Positions 24,274 through 33,335 are shown, numbered from the stretch's first letter. The stretch is 38,575 bases of DNA from Sphaerobacteraceae bacterium (GCA_007695115.1 REEK01000184.1:1-38575); one strand, 5' to 3'. The notes: a model not told the origin generated them from the sequence alone. Translations and numbers: made by a program.

Positions 24274-24350
24274 CGCCACACGATGCCAGATGGCCGGGCA
24301 TCTGCGAAACTGATGTCCGGCCCCCTCGATCATTCAGAGAGCAGAAGCCG

Positions 24351-25445
24351 ATGTTCCGTCTGATTCCGATGATCATTGCTCTGGCAACGCTGTCCCTGAT
24401 CGCTGCCTGTGGCAGTGATGATGACGCAGATGTGCTCGAGATCGACGACTTTCAGGTGACGCCGTACATCGAGAATCTCGATATGCCCGGAGCTATGGCC
24501 TTCACCCCGGATGGTCGACTCCTCTTTACCGAGGTCCACACCGGACAGATCAGGGTGGTGGAAGATGGCGAGCTGAGAGAGGAGCCGTTCGCCGAGCTGG
24601 AGGTTGCCCGTCCGGATGGCTACACCGAACATGGCCTGCTCGGGATGGCGCTTCATCCGGCGTTCGAGGAAAATGGCTATGTCTACGCGTTCTACACTGC
24701 GACAGATCCGGCCGGGGAGCCAGACGGACAGCGAATCGTGCGCCTGACCGATGACGATGGCTACGGAATCGACGAGACCGTGCTGGTCGATGATCTCCCG
24801 TTCGGCCCGAGCTGTTGCCACAATGGCGGCCGGATCGTCTTCGGTCCGGATGGTTACCTCTACGCCACCATCGGAGATATCGAGCAACCATCGATCAGCC
24901 AGAATCCGGATCTGCCGGCCGGCAGCGTGCTGCGCTACACGGAAGATGGCGCGATTCCGGATGACAACCCGTTCGGACCGGACAATCCGGTCTACGCTTA
25001 TGGCCTGCGCAATCCATTCGGTATGGCGATCCACCCGGAGACGGGGGATCTTTTTTTGACTGAGAATGGCCCGGACGGCTACGACGAGGTCAATCTGATC
25101 CAGTCCGGCGGCAACTACGGCTGGCCGGAGGTTCAGGGGATTGCCGAAGAGGACGAGTTCATCGATCCGATCTGGTCCACCACCACAGAACGAGTTGCCC
25201 CCACCGGCATTCACATCCCGTCGACTGACGAGACGCCGGAACTGGCTGGCCGGGTTCTCTTCTGTATCTGGAATCTCTCGATGCTGATGGCCCTGGAGCT
25301 CGATCCAGACGACCATGCCAGCGTCGTGGATCAGTCAGAATTACCGGTCAACTGCAACCTCGATGTGGTGACAGGGCCGGACGGCGCCATTTACACCTCC
25401 ACCGACATCCGGATCTACCGCTATGGGCCCGCCGAAACCGATTGA
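24351..25445 (+). CDS. PQQ-dependent sugar dehydrogenase-like lipoprotein
   Basis: A 364-residue exported lipoprotein. The signal peptide ends in the lipobox LIAAC with Cys20 as the lipidated residue. The rest is a six-bladed beta-propeller of the glucose/sorbosone dehydrogenase family (PF07995): MPGAMAFTPDGRLLFTE, GLLGMALHPAFEENGYVYAF, CCHNGGRIVFGPDGYLYATI, YGLRNPFGMAIHPETGDLF, GGNYGWPEV. The His in EHGLLGMALHP and the Arg in GLRNPFG match the catalytic and cofactor positions of the family. PQQ use is inferred and no PQQ biosynthesis genes are in the window. ATG at 24351 directly precedes the signal peptide. It would act on the outer face of the membrane. Confidence 0.88.
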   Translation: MFRLIPMIIALATLSLIAACGSDDDADVLEIDDFQVTPYIENLDMPGAMAFTPDGRLLFTEVHTGQIRVVEDGELREEPFAELEVARPDGYTEHGLLGMALHPAFEENGYVYAFYTATDPAGEPDGQRIVRLTDDDGYGIDETVLVDDLPFGPSCCHNGGRIVFGPDGYLYATIGDIEQPSISQNPDLPAGSVLRYTEDGAIPDDNPFGPDNPVYAYGLRNPFGMAIHPETGDLFLTENGPDGYDEVNLIQSGGNYGWPEVQGIAEEDEFIDPIWSTTTERVAPTGIHIPSTDETPELAGRVLFCIWNLSMLMALELDPDDHASVVDQSELPVNCNLDVVTGPDGAIYTSTDIRIYRYGPAETD

Positions 25446-25529
25446 CGAGCCGCCATTCCTCCGCCATATTGGACGGCAACGCTTGATCGTTGATCGTTAC
25501 CATCAGAGCAAGGCACAGGGGTCCATTCA

Positions 25530-26723
25530 ATGCCACGACCACTCGACGGTGTCCGAATTCTGGCGCTCTCCCAGTTCGGGGCGGGCCCGTTCGGGATGTT
25601 GCAACTCGCCGATCTCGGCGCCGAAATCATCAAGATCGAAGACCCGACCACTGGCGGCGATGTCGCCCGCTATGTCCCGCCCTATCGATCCGGCCAGGAC
25701 AGTCTCTACTACCATTCGTTCAACCGGAACAATCGCGGCATCACGCTCAATCTCCGGGTGCCGGAAGCTCGCGAGGTACTGCACGATCTGGTGCGGGAGT
25801 CCGACGGGTTCTTCAGCAATCTCCGTGGTGATCAGCCGGAACGGCTGGGGTTGACCTACGAGCAACTCGGCGAGATCAATCCGAAGATCGTCTGCTGCTC
25901 GCTGAGTGGCTTCGGGATGACCGGCCCCCGGAGGACCGAGCCGGGCTACGACTATCTCTTTCAGGCCTACTCCGGGTTCATGAGTCTTACCGGCGATCCA
26001 TCTACCCCACCGACCAAAGCGGGGGTGTCGATCGTCGATTACGCCGGTGGCCTGAATGCGGCGCTCGGGCTGATGATCGGCATCTTTCAGGCTCAGCGAA
26101 CCGGCAAAGGATGCGACGTCGATATCAGCCTGCTCGATACCGCGGTGTCGATGCTGGCCTACGTCGCCACCTTCAGTCTGAACTCGGACTACGAGCCGAA
26201 GCGCCTGCCGGAATCATCACATCCCACGCTCTACCCATCGCAGGTCTACGCCGCCAGCGACGGCTATCTGGTGATCATGGTGGCCAAGGAGAAATTCTGG
26301 CCACCGCTCTGCACCGCACTGGAGCGACCGGATCTGATCGATGACCCGCGGTTCCGGACCTTTGATGACCGCTACCAGCACTATCAGGAGATGAACGCGA
26401 TCCTCAAGTCCGTCTTCAAAACGCGCACGGTTGAGGAATGGATGGACCGGTTGCGGGGATCGGTTCCCTGCGCGCCGGTGAACTCGGTGGAAGAGGCGCT
26501 CAACGATCCGCAGATTCTCTCCCGGGAGATGATCATCCAGACCGAGACCGAACAGTTCGGCACGGTTCGTCATGTCGCCAGCGCTATCCGGATGAACCCG
26601 GGTGAGCCGACACCGACCAGGCCGGGACCGGCGCTTGGTGAGGATACCGATGATGTGCTGCAGAGCCTGGCCGGCTATGACGAGCAGCGTATTCAGCAGC
26701 TTCGTGACCTTGGCGCTATCTAA
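25530..26723 (+). CDS. Family III CoA transferase (CaiB/BaiF)
   Basis: A 397-residue CoA transferase of the CaiB/BaiF family (PF02515). The N-terminus PLDGVRILALSQFGAGPFGM and LADLGAEIIKIEDP are typical, as are GLTYEQLGEINPKIVCCSLS, GFGMTGP and YDYLFQAYSGFMSLTGDP. The catalytic aspartate is most likely the Asp of SIVDYAGGLNAALG. The full family length is present. Enzymes of this class move CoA between acyl-CoA and free organic acids; the substrate pair cannot be told. It sits 84 bp after the sugar dehydrogenase and 29 bp before the gamma-glutamyltransferase on the same strand. Confidence 0.92.
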   Translation: MPRPLDGVRILALSQFGAGPFGMLQLADLGAEIIKIEDPTTGGDVARYVPPYRSGQDSLYYHSFNRNNRGITLNLRVPEAREVLHDLVRESDGFFSNLRGDQPERLGLTYEQLGEINPKIVCCSLSGFGMTGPRRTEPGYDYLFQAYSGFMSLTGDPSTPPTKAGVSIVDYAGGLNAALGLMIGIFQAQRTGKGCDVDISLLDTAVSMLAYVATFSLNSDYEPKRLPESSHPTLYPSQVYAASDGYLVIMVAKEKFWPPLCTALERPDLIDDPRFRTFDDRYQHYQEMNAILKSVFKTRTVEEWMDRLRGSVPCAPVNSVEEALNDPQILSREMIIQTETEQFGTVRHVASAIRMNPGEPTPTRPGPALGEDTDDVLQSLAGYDEQRIQQLRDLGAI

Positions 26724-26752
26724 TTCAAAAACTCAAGAGAGGAATCTGGATC

Positions 26753-28468
26753 ATGGGTACTCGTAGCCGCTGGCTGATCGACAAGAGCGAGGCCACATCG
26801 CCGACCGGGATGGTCAGCGCCATGCAGCCACACGCTGCCGAGGCCGGCGCAGAGATGCTTCGCAAGGGCGGCAACGCGATCGACGCGGCAATCGCCACGG
26901 TGTTTGCGATCGGCGTGGTCGAGCCATACATGAGCGGGCTCGGCGGGATCTCCTTTCTGGTCTACCGGGATGCCAGCAGTGGCGAGACCGTCTGTCTGGA
27001 TGGCAGCACGATTCTGCCCCGGGCGATGCGTCCGGAGCTGTTCGAACTGCTCGGTGAGGATCAGCGTTCCGGCATGTACGGCTGGCGAGCAACGAAGGAC
27101 AACGCTGCCGAGGAAGGCTGGCTGACCCCGGCCGTACCGGGAATGCCCGGCATGGCGGCCGAGGCGCACCGTCGCTGGGGCAAACTCTCCTGGGATGAGG
27201 TGCTGGCTCCGGCAATCCGGCTGGCAGAAGAAGGGTTCGAGGTCGATCACTACTTCACCTCGATGACCGCCGTCAGCTACCGGAAGCTTCAGAAGGTCGA
27301 TGAAGCGCGCAAGACATTCTTCAGTGCAGATGGCGCCCCGCTTGCTCCGGCGATGGGAAGCCCGGGAGACCTGTTGAAGCAGCCGGATCTCGCCCGCACT
27401 CTGCGGTTGATTGCCCGTGATGGCGTCGATGTGATCTACCGCGGGGAGATCGGCCAGCGAATCGTCGATGACATGCAGCGACATGGTGGACTGCTCACGA
27501 TGGACGATCTGGCTGATTTCTCAGTGCAGGAGTTTGCTCCGCATCAGGCGGACTACCGGGGACATCAGGTTCTGGGGCAGCTCCGGAACACCGGCTATCC
27601 GACGGTGGTCGAGGCGCTGCAGCTACTGGAGGGCTTCGATATTCCCGGGATGGGGTTTCAGTCTCCAGAAGGATCGCACCTGATTGCCGAATCGATCCGC
27701 CATGCCTTCATCGACCGGCTTCGCTATCTCGGGGATGTCGATCTGCAACCGATTCCGTTGCAGGGTGTCGTCTCCCGGGCGTATACCGATCAGCGGCGTG
27801 GCGATATTCATCCAACCCGTGCCATGCCGAATGCCGCACCCGGTGATCCCTGGCCGTTCGATCCGGGACAGGGGCAGATGCCGGATCGGAGTGGTAACGG
27901 TGGGGACAGCCTGACGACGCACATGTCGGTCATCGATAGTGATCACAACATGGTCTCGCTTACCTCGACGCTCGGTGCGCTGTATGGCTCCGGGGTGGTA
28001 ATCGAGGGAACCGGCATCGTGCTGAACAACGCCACCATGTGGTTCGATCCGGAGCCGGGCGCCGTCACCACGGTTGGGCCGGGCAAACGGGTGATGTCTG
28101 CCGCCACCCCGGTGCTGGTGCTGCGAGATGGACAGCCATTCGCCTCGATTGGCTCACCGGGAGGCCGCCGGGTCATTTCGGCCGTCTACCAGATTCTGGT
28201 CAACTTGATCGATTATGGAATGAGCGTCCAGCCGGCGATCTCGTCGCCCCGGCTGCATAGTGAAGGCCCGCTGACCGAGATCTCGTCCCGCTATCCGGCG
28301 GCGGTGATCGAGCATCTGCAGTCGATTGGCCATCAGGTAGCTGTGCGGGAAGAGACGCTCTCCAGCAGCTACTTTGCCCGTCCCAACGGCGTGATGATCG
28401 ATCCGGAAACGGGTGAGCTGCGTGGTGGGGCGTTCCCTTATTCGCCGTCGACAGCGGTCGGCATCTGA
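26753..28468 (+). CDS. ggt: Gamma-glutamyltransferase
   Basis: A 571-residue Ntn-hydrolase precursor (PF01019). The self-cleavage site and nucleophile are in DSLTTHMSVID, with Thr388 as the predicted first residue of the small subunit. The substrate-binding arginine is probably in the DGSTILPRAM region. GSPGGRRVI carries the glycine-rich oxyanion segment (equivalent to the Ser-Ser/Gly-Gly motif). The start ATG follows GAGAGG. Unlike most bacterial homologues it has no signal peptide, so it may act in the cytoplasm on imported gamma-glutamyl compounds. With the M55 peptidase and CoA transferase upstream, it fits amino-acid scavenging. Confidence 0.92.
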   Translation: MGTRSRWLIDKSEATSPTGMVSAMQPHAAEAGAEMLRKGGNAIDAAIATVFAIGVVEPYMSGLGGISFLVYRDASSGETVCLDGSTILPRAMRPELFELLGEDQRSGMYGWRATKDNAAEEGWLTPAVPGMPGMAAEAHRRWGKLSWDEVLAPAIRLAEEGFEVDHYFTSMTAVSYRKLQKVDEARKTFFSADGAPLAPAMGSPGDLLKQPDLARTLRLIARDGVDVIYRGEIGQRIVDDMQRHGGLLTMDDLADFSVQEFAPHQADYRGHQVLGQLRNTGYPTVVEALQLLEGFDIPGMGFQSPEGSHLIAESIRHAFIDRLRYLGDVDLQPIPLQGVVSRAYTDQRRGDIHPTRAMPNAAPGDPWPFDPGQGQMPDRSGNGGDSLTTHMSVIDSDHNMVSLTSTLGALYGSGVVIEGTGIVLNNATMWFDPEPGAVTTVGPGKRVMSAATPVLVLRDGQPFASIGSPGGRRVISAVYQILVNLIDYGMSVQPAISSPRLHSEGPLTEISSRYPAAVIEHLQSIGHQVAVREETLSSSYFARPNGVMIDPETGELRGGAFPYSPSTAVGI

Positions 28469-28482
28469 TTCCGGGCATAAGA

Positions 28483-28525
28483 AAGCGGTGTCACCGGGCG
28501 TGGGCTACCGGCGGTGACACCGCTT
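28483..28525 (+). terminator. Rho-independent terminator after ggt
   Basis: A 14-bp stem (28483-28496 pairs with 28512-28525; the arm starts AAGCGGTGTCACC) with a 15-nt loop, 14 bp after the ggt stop. It closes the plus-strand run that begins at 22740. Confidence 0.8.
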
Positions 28526-28564
28526 CTTCGTGAGGAGGAGTAAGAATCGTCGAGATGATCGAAA

Positions 28565-28780
28565 TTAGCTGAGACCGGAAATCTGTTCCGGCACCGTTTC
28601 TCCGTTAATCAGGAGGAACGAAAGAAGATCATTTGAGTCTACGATCCATTCCCCGCGGTGCTGATCCTGGATTCCAGGCAGCTCACCGACGCGAACCCAG
28701 TAGTGAACCGCATCCGGATGATAATCCGTGATCCGGGCTACCTCTGCGATGGTGTATTCCTGACGCGCTGCGACTTGCAT
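28565..28780 (-). CDS. Small excisionase/MerR-like helix-turn-helix protein
   Basis: A 71-residue DNA-binding protein with one winged helix-turn-helix of the HTH_17/excisionase kind: YTIAEVARITDYHPDAVHYW, then VRVGELPGIQDQHRGEWIV. ATG at 28780 (MQVAARQEY) is preceded by AGGGGGGA; a longer frame reaching 28861 lacks this. Such proteins include prophage excisionases and small regulators, but there is no integrase nearby, so a regulatory role is more likely. The region 28781-29012 upstream is more A+T-rich than its surroundings and holds no gene I can support. Confidence 0.75.
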   Translation of the reverse strand: MQVAARQEYTIAEVARITDYHPDAVHYWVRVGELPGIQDQHRGEWIVDSNDLLSFLLINGETVPEQISGLS

Positions 28781-29012
28781 CTGATCCCCCCTGACGCGAT
28801 CGTACAGATCCCTGAACTGTGTACGTACTATCAGCCTAGCAGTGCTGTGACAGCCTGGCAATAGATCAGATGTTCCAATTCTGGAGGGTGATTCCGTTGT
28901 TTATGCTGTTTTTCCCATGAGAATCACGAAAATAGCGTGTGTTGTTTCCCGGAATTGCTTGTTGGTCCTGCATGAAGTTGTGACTTTCAGGGCATTAGTC
29001 AGATTGCGATTG

Positions 29013-29882
29013 TCACGGAAGTGCCTGTTCGAGGCGGGAAATCTGATCGACGTCTGCGCTCAGGGGATGAAACAGGAGCTCATCAGCACCGAGCTCTTCT
29101 ATTCGGTCGATCATCCGACGAACATCGGCTTCGCTCGTCGGAATCATCGCAGCCATTGCCTGCAGGTCGTACTCCGGTGATCCAGCGTAGGCACTACGGA
29201 GGTACTCTTCGCGTTGCGCGTCCGATTGCTCACCGAGCGCAAAGTAGATAGCCTGTACGTGGCGTGGCCTTCCCTCCCGACCCTCGTCCTGCCAGGATTT
29301 CAGGGCAATCTGGTAATGCTCGTCTGTCAGGAGCTCTTCACTAAGGACTGCACCAGCGTATCCATCAGCGAAACGGCCGATGCGTCTCAACGCCCGGGGT
29401 GCCCATCCACCAAGCAATAACTCGGGGCCTCCCGGCTGGACAGGCGTAGGACCAATTGCTCGGCCAGTGTCACCAACCGGCTCGCCGTTCCATATCTGCC
29501 TCAACTCAGTGAGCTGCTGATCGAACCGTTCTCCACGCCCTCGCATGTCAACGCCTGAGACGGCGAAGTCATCAACCAGTTCGCCAACTCCCAGGCCCAG
29601 CGAGAGCCGTCCGCCCGAGAGCACGTCGATGGTGGCAGCCTGCTTTGCCAGCAACGCGGTGTTGCGGGCGAGACTGCCAATCACGTAGGTCATCAACCGA
29701 ACCCGAGTGGTCAGCGCCGCAACGGCAGCCAGTGTCGTTAGCGACTCAAGACTCGGACTGACAATCTCGTCAACAATGGCAATGGTGTCGAAGGGGCCCG
29801 CTTCAGTTCGCTTCGCCCACTCGAACAGCTGTGTTTCCGTGAGTCCCGGGACTTCCACTGGTAGCCCAACACCGAACTTCAT
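29013..29882 (-). CDS. LLM-class (luciferase-like) flavin/F420-dependent oxidoreductase
   Basis: A 289-residue TIM-barrel oxidoreductase of the luciferase-like monooxygenase superfamily (PF00296). Recognisable segments are MKFGVGLPVEVPGL, ALTTRVRLMTYVIGSLARNT, LLAKQAATIDVLSGGRLSLGLGVG (split for length) and LLGGWAPRALRRIGRFADGY. The cis-peptide bulge region around LMTYVIGS fits F420- or FMN-binding members. The downstream ends of these enzymes vary, and the substrate is unknown. It stands alone, with the small HTH gene downstream on the same strand. Confidence 0.9.
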   Translation of the reverse strand: MKFGVGLPVEVPGLTETQLFEWAKRTEAGPFDTIAIVDEIVSPSLESLTTLAAVAALTTRVRLMTYVIGSLARNTALLAKQAATIDVLSGGRLSLGLGVGELVDDFAVSGVDMRGRGERFDQQLTELRQIWNGEPVGDTGRAIGPTPVQPGGPELLLGGWAPRALRRIGRFADGYAGAVLSEELLTDEHYQIALKSWQDEGREGRPRHVQAIYFALGEQSDAQREEYLRSAYAGSPEYDLQAMAAMIPTSEADVRRMIDRIEELGADELLFHPLSADVDQISRLEQALP

Positions 29883-29975
29883 GGGAACCCCTCCGCTCGC
29901 TGTAAACGGTATGGTGAGTTACCAGTATACGGTGCTAGAGCTCAGAAGGAAATATTGTGTTGAGAAGAAGTGGGT

Positions 29976-30015
29976 AAAAGAGCCTGACGGCTATTCCGCC
30001 GGAGCAGGCTCTTTT
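29976..30015 (-). terminator. Terminator overlapping the pdxT stop codon
   Basis: AAAAGAGCCTG (29976-29986) pairs perfectly with CAGGCTCTTTT (30005-30015). On the minus strand the stem starts inside the last pdxT codons, the stop codon is in the loop, and the stem ends in TTTT. It is a compact intrinsic terminator. Confidence 0.8.
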
Positions 30016-30605
30016 GCCGAGGAAACAACGAGATTGACGAACCAGCTGTGCAGGCGGCGGTCGCCGGTCAGTTCCGGGTGGAACGCGGTGGCCACCAGAT
30101 TGTTCTGGCGCACGGCGATGATCTTGCCGTCGGACAGCGTGCCGAGTACTTCGACATCCGGTCCGGTGCGGGAGACGATCGGTGCCCGGATGAAGACCGT
30201 CGGCATTGGTTCACCGGAGATCGCTGGCATCTCCAGATCAGCTTCGAAGCTATCGAGCTGAGTGCCGAACGCATTGCGCTTGACGGTGATGTCCATCAGT
30301 TCCAGGAGTGGTTGATGCTGGGCACGAGTGCTCTGATCGACATCGGTTGCCAGCAGGATCATTCCGGCGCAGGTTCCCCAGACTGGTTTGCCATCGCTCG
30401 CCATCTCTGTGATCGGCTCACGAAGCTCGTACCAGTCGATCAACCGGCCGATCGTTGTGCTTTCGCCACCCGGGATGATCAGTGCTTCCACCCCGTCGAG
30501 GTCCTCCGGCAGCCGAATCTCAACGGCTTCGGCACCGATTTCCCGGAGCCGGTGGACATGCTCGATAAATGCTCCCTGTAGTGCCAGAACGCCGATTTTC
30601 GGCAT
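29991..30605 (-). CDS. pdxT: Pyridoxal 5'-phosphate synthase glutaminase subunit PdxT
   Basis: A 204-residue class I glutaminase that releases ammonia from glutamine and passes it to PdxS for the one-step synthesis of pyridoxal 5'-phosphate. The start MPKIGVLALQGAFIEH, GGEST (46-50), the nucleophile Cys79 in GTCAGM, and the His176/Glu178 pair in FHPEL are all present. The ATG has GAGGAG upstream. It follows pdxS by about 158 bp, a gap that contains repeat-like hairpins. The final codons lie inside a terminator hairpin. The enzyme is cytoplasmic and forms a 12:12 complex with PdxS. Confidence 0.96.
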   Translation of the reverse strand: MPKIGVLALQGAFIEHVHRLREIGAEAVEIRLPEDLDGVEALIIPGGESTTIGRLIDWYELREPITEMASDGKPVWGTCAGMILLATDVDQSTRAQHQPLLELMDITVKRNAFGTQLDSFEADLEMPAISGEPMPTVFIRAPIVSRTGPDVEVLGTLSDGKIIAVRQNNLVATAFHPELTGDRRLHSWFVNLVVSSAKEPAPAE

Positions 30606-30671
30606 AGGTGAATCTCCTCAGTGCTCTCACCATCAGCGCTGGACGGAATCGACGTTTCGCGAACGTCTGAG

Positions 30672-30733
30672 ATCTCTCGACAAGCTCGAGATGACATCAA
30701 TTCCGCCCCCCTCTCCCAGATTTGGGAGAGGGG
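30672..30733. repeat. REP-like palindromic sequences between pdxS and pdxT
   Basis: CCCCTCTCCCA (30708-30718) pairs perfectly with TGGGAGAGGGG (30723-30733) over a 4-nt loop, followed by GCCGGGGGTGAGGGC. Just to its left, ATCTCTCGACAAGCTCGAGAT (30672-30692) forms a shorter imperfect hairpin. Both resemble short intergenic palindromes that occur in many copies in some genomes. Copy number here cannot be judged from one window. Confidence 0.55.
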
Positions 30734-30763
30734 CCGGGGGTGAGGGCCTACTTACAAAACCCT

Positions 30764-31645
30764 CTACCAGCCGCGGGCGGCCAGCAGTTCCTTCTCTTCG
30801 ATCTGACCAATCTCCAGGCCGCGCATCGGCTCGCCGAGGCCACGGCTGATCTCGGCCAGCTTGGCCGGGTTCTGGTAGTTGGTGGTTGCTTCCACGATCG
30901 CCTTGGCACGGACGGCCGGATCTTCTGACTTGAAGATACCGGAGCCTACGAAGACACCCTCGGCACCGAGCTGCATTACCAGCGCGGCATCGGCCGGGGT
31001 GGCGATACCACCGGCACAGAAGACCACCACCGGCAGCTTGCCGGTTTCGTGGATCTCACGGACCAGGTTGTACGGCGCACCCAGATCACGGGCGGCGCTC
31101 ATCAGCTCTTCCTTCGGCATCGCCTGAATTTCCTTGATGCCGCCGTTGATCTGGCGCAGGTGCAGGACTGCCTCGACGATGTTGCCGGTTCCGGCTTCGC
31201 CCTTGGAGCGAATCATCGCGGCACCTTCACCGATACGTCGAAGCGCCTCGCCCAGATCACGGGCACCACAGACGAACGGAATGTTGAAGTCTTCCTTGGC
31301 AATGTGGAAGAAGTTGTCGGCCGGAGTCAGCACTTCGCTCTCGTCGACATAGTCGACACCGAGCGCCTCGAGGATTTGCGCCTCGACGAAGTGGCCGATA
31401 CGCGCCTTGGCCATGACCGGAATAGTAACCGCGTCCTTGATCTGAACGATCAGTTCCGGATCACTCATTCGGGCGACACCACCATCGCGGCGGATGTCGG
31501 ACGGTACGCGCTCCAGCGCCATAACGGCACAGGCGCCGGCTTCTTCGGCGATTTTGGCCTGCTCAGCGTTGACGACGTCCATAATGACGCCACCCTTGAG
31601 CATCTGTGCCAGGCCAGCTTTGGTCTTGAAGGTCGATTTCTCCAT
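30764..31645 (-). CDS. pdxS: Pyridoxal 5'-phosphate synthase subunit PdxS
   Basis: A 293-residue TIM-barrel synthase that builds pyridoxal 5'-phosphate from ribose 5-phosphate, glyceraldehyde 3-phosphate and ammonia. Diagnostic parts are Asp23 in [24 protein letters not shown], the Schiff-base Lys80 in [11 protein letters not shown], Lys148 in [12 protein letters not shown], and [16 protein letters not shown]. The ATG has AGGAGAAAGGA upstream. It follows the MocR-type regulator gene by 75 bp on the same strand, and pdxT lies downstream. Confidence 0.97.
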   Translation of the reverse strand: MEKSTFKTKAGLAQMLKGGVIMDVVNAEQAKIAEEAGACAVMALERVPSDIRRDGGVARMSDPELIVQIKDAVTIPVMAKARIGHFVEAQILEALGVDYVDESEVLTPADNFFHIAKEDFNIPFVCGARDLGEALRRIGEGAAMIRSKGEAGTGNIVEAVLHLRQINGGIKEIQAMPKEELMSAARDLGAPYNLVREIHETGKLPVVVFCAGGIATPADAALVMQLGAEGVFVGSGIFKSEDPAVRAKAIVEATTNYQNPAKLAEISRGLGEPMRGLEIGQIEEKELLAARGW

Positions 31646-31720
31646 AACGTGTGTCCTTTCTCCTGTAATGTTCGTCCGACAGGCAACAGCTTCCTGCCGG
31701 GTTGAAACCAGTTTTGTGAT

Positions 31721-33232
31721 TCAGACGATCGGGGTTACGGCCTCTCTGGCCTTCCGGTCGTCCGTTCCGCGGAGTGATCGCAATGATTCGATCGCTCCAG
31801 CCAGCCGGCGGATACCTTCGTCGATCTCCTCCGCTGCAGGCAACGTGAAATTCAGACGCAGGGTCGATTCACCCTCATCGTCGACGTGGAAGCTCTCGCC
31901 AGGCGCCACCGAGACGCCAAATCGTGCCGCTTCCGGCAACAGATCGCGAGCCCGCAACCCATCGGTAAGGCGTGCCCAGATGTAGAACCCGCCGTGTGGT
32001 CGGTTCCACTGTAGCAGGCCGGTACAGTGTCGCTGCAGAGCCTCGAGCATGAGATCGCGTCGATACGGATAGATCGACTGCAACTCCTCGACATGCTCTC
32101 GCAGGTGACCGCGATCCAGCAGTGCCCAGACCGCCCACTGTGCCAGTGGGTTGGTGTCCAGGTCAACAATCTGCTTCATCAGGGCCAGTCGCTTCAGAAT
32201 CGGCTGCGGTCCAGCGATCCAGCCAATCCGGAATCCCGGAAACAGGATCTTGGAAAAGGTGCTGAGATGAATGACGATCCCGCGCTGATCCATCGCATGC
32301 AGGGTCGGCAGCGCCGGCCCCTCGTAGCGAAGCACGCTGTACGGATCATCCTCGATAATCGGAATCCGGTAGCGTTCGGCCAGATCGAGCAGGCGTCGGC
32401 GCCGATCCAGGTTCATCGTGCCACCGCTCGGGTTCTGGAAACTCGGCAGCGTGTAGATCAACTTCGGCCGTCGTCTGGCCAGCAGATCTTCCAGCAGTCC
32501 GACCCGCATGCCGTTGCTATCGACCGGAATCGGTAGCAATCGCGCTCCGGCTGCCCGAAAGACCTGCAACGCCCCGAGATAGGTCGGTGATTCGATCACC
32601 ACCAGATCATCGGGATCGAGCAGCGTCCGGGCCAGCAGGTAGAGTCCCTGTTGCGAACCGGCTACCACCAGCACGTTCTCCGGATCGACGGGTTTACCAT
32701 CTCCGGCCATCCAGTCACCGAGCGAGCTCCGGAGCGGCCAGTAGCCCTCTGTGGGACAATGCTGGAGAAGCGCCTGCCCATCGGTATGCAGCGCCTCATC
32801 GAGCAAACCACGGATCAGCTCGATCGGGTAGAGTTCGGGAGATGGAATGCCGGTGGCCAGAGAAATGACATCCGGACGGGACGAGATCATCGTGGTATCC
32901 CGGAGCAACGGATCGTTCATGACCTCGGTGGTGGAGGTGAACAACTGACTCCACGGAATCTGCTGATGATTACTGGACTGGCCCGTATCCGGATCGGGAT
33001 CGGCGACAACGGTTCCACGCCCGACGTGACCTTCCACCAGCCCGTCGGCCGCCAGTTCACGGTAGGCGGTGACGATGGTGGTTCGGTTGACGCCGAGCAT
33101 CGCTGCCAGGCGTCGTTCAGGCGGGAGTTTGCTCCCCACGGCGAGATCGCCAGTGTGGATCCGCTCCCGGATCTGGTTGCTGATTTGCAAATAGAGCGGA
33201 AGATCGCTCTCGCGGTCCAGTTCGACCAGCAT
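31721..33232 (-). CDS. MocR/PdxR-type transcriptional regulator (GntR HTH + aminotransferase fold)
   Basis: A 503-residue regulator. Residues ~1-75 form a GntR winged helix (LPLYLQISNQIRERIHTGDL; SKLPPERRLAAMLGVNRTTI). The rest is a fold-type I aminotransferase domain with FQNPSG (265-270), IIEDDPYSV (292-300) and the PLP lysine Lys328 in STFSKILFPGFRIGW. These proteins bind PLP and control B6 or amino-acid genes. Next to pdxS it is probably the PdxR-like sensor of PLP, but GabR- or TauR-like roles are not excluded. I chose ATG at 33232 with GGAGGG upstream; ATG at 33244 is possible. It likely also acts on the divergent pucR-type gene. Confidence 0.88.
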   Translation of the reverse strand: MLVELDRESDLPLYLQISNQIRERIHTGDLAVGSKLPPERRLAAMLGVNRTTIVTAYRELAADGLVEGHVGRGTVVADPDPDTGQSSNHQQIPWSQLFTSTTEVMNDPLLRDTTMISSRPDVISLATGIPSPELYPIELIRGLLDEALHTDGQALLQHCPTEGYWPLRSSLGDWMAGDGKPVDPENVLVVAGSQQGLYLLARTLLDPDDLVVIESPTYLGALQVFRAAGARLLPIPVDSNGMRVGLLEDLLARRRPKLIYTLPSFQNPSGGTMNLDRRRRLLDLAERYRIPIIEDDPYSVLRYEGPALPTLHAMDQRGIVIHLSTFSKILFPGFRIGWIAGPQPILKRLALMKQIVDLDTNPLAQWAVWALLDRGHLREHVEELQSIYPYRRDLMLEALQRHCTGLLQWNRPHGGFYIWARLTDGLRARDLLPEAARFGVSVAPGESFHVDDEGESTLRLNFTLPAAEEIDEGIRRLAGAIESLRSLRGTDDRKAREAVTPIV

Positions 33233-33240
33233 ATAGCCCT

Positions 33241-33335
33241 CCATTGGCCCCGTCCAATTGATTCTACTTATTGTGGTCGTATGATGAAACATCCATTGTC
33301 CGGCGTGCCGACCCCTCCAGTTACCATCCAATTGG
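33241..33335. promoter_or_regulatory. Four CCA(A)TTG motifs between the MocR- and PucR-type genes
   Basis: CCATTGG (33241-33247), CCAATTG (33254-33260), CCATTG (33293-33298) and CCAATTGG (33328-33335) lie in the 130-bp divergent region. MocR regulators usually bind direct repeats near their own promoters, so these may be the operator half-sites. The first overlaps the alternative regulator start. Confidence 0.35.

Noticed and set aside
24330-25316. 328-codon minus-strand frame opposite the sugar dehydrogenase
   Set aside because: No domain and no ribosome binding site, and it is covered by the beta-propeller gene.
28565-28780. Prophage excisionase
   Set aside because: The fold fits, but there is no integrase, att site or phage gene in the window.
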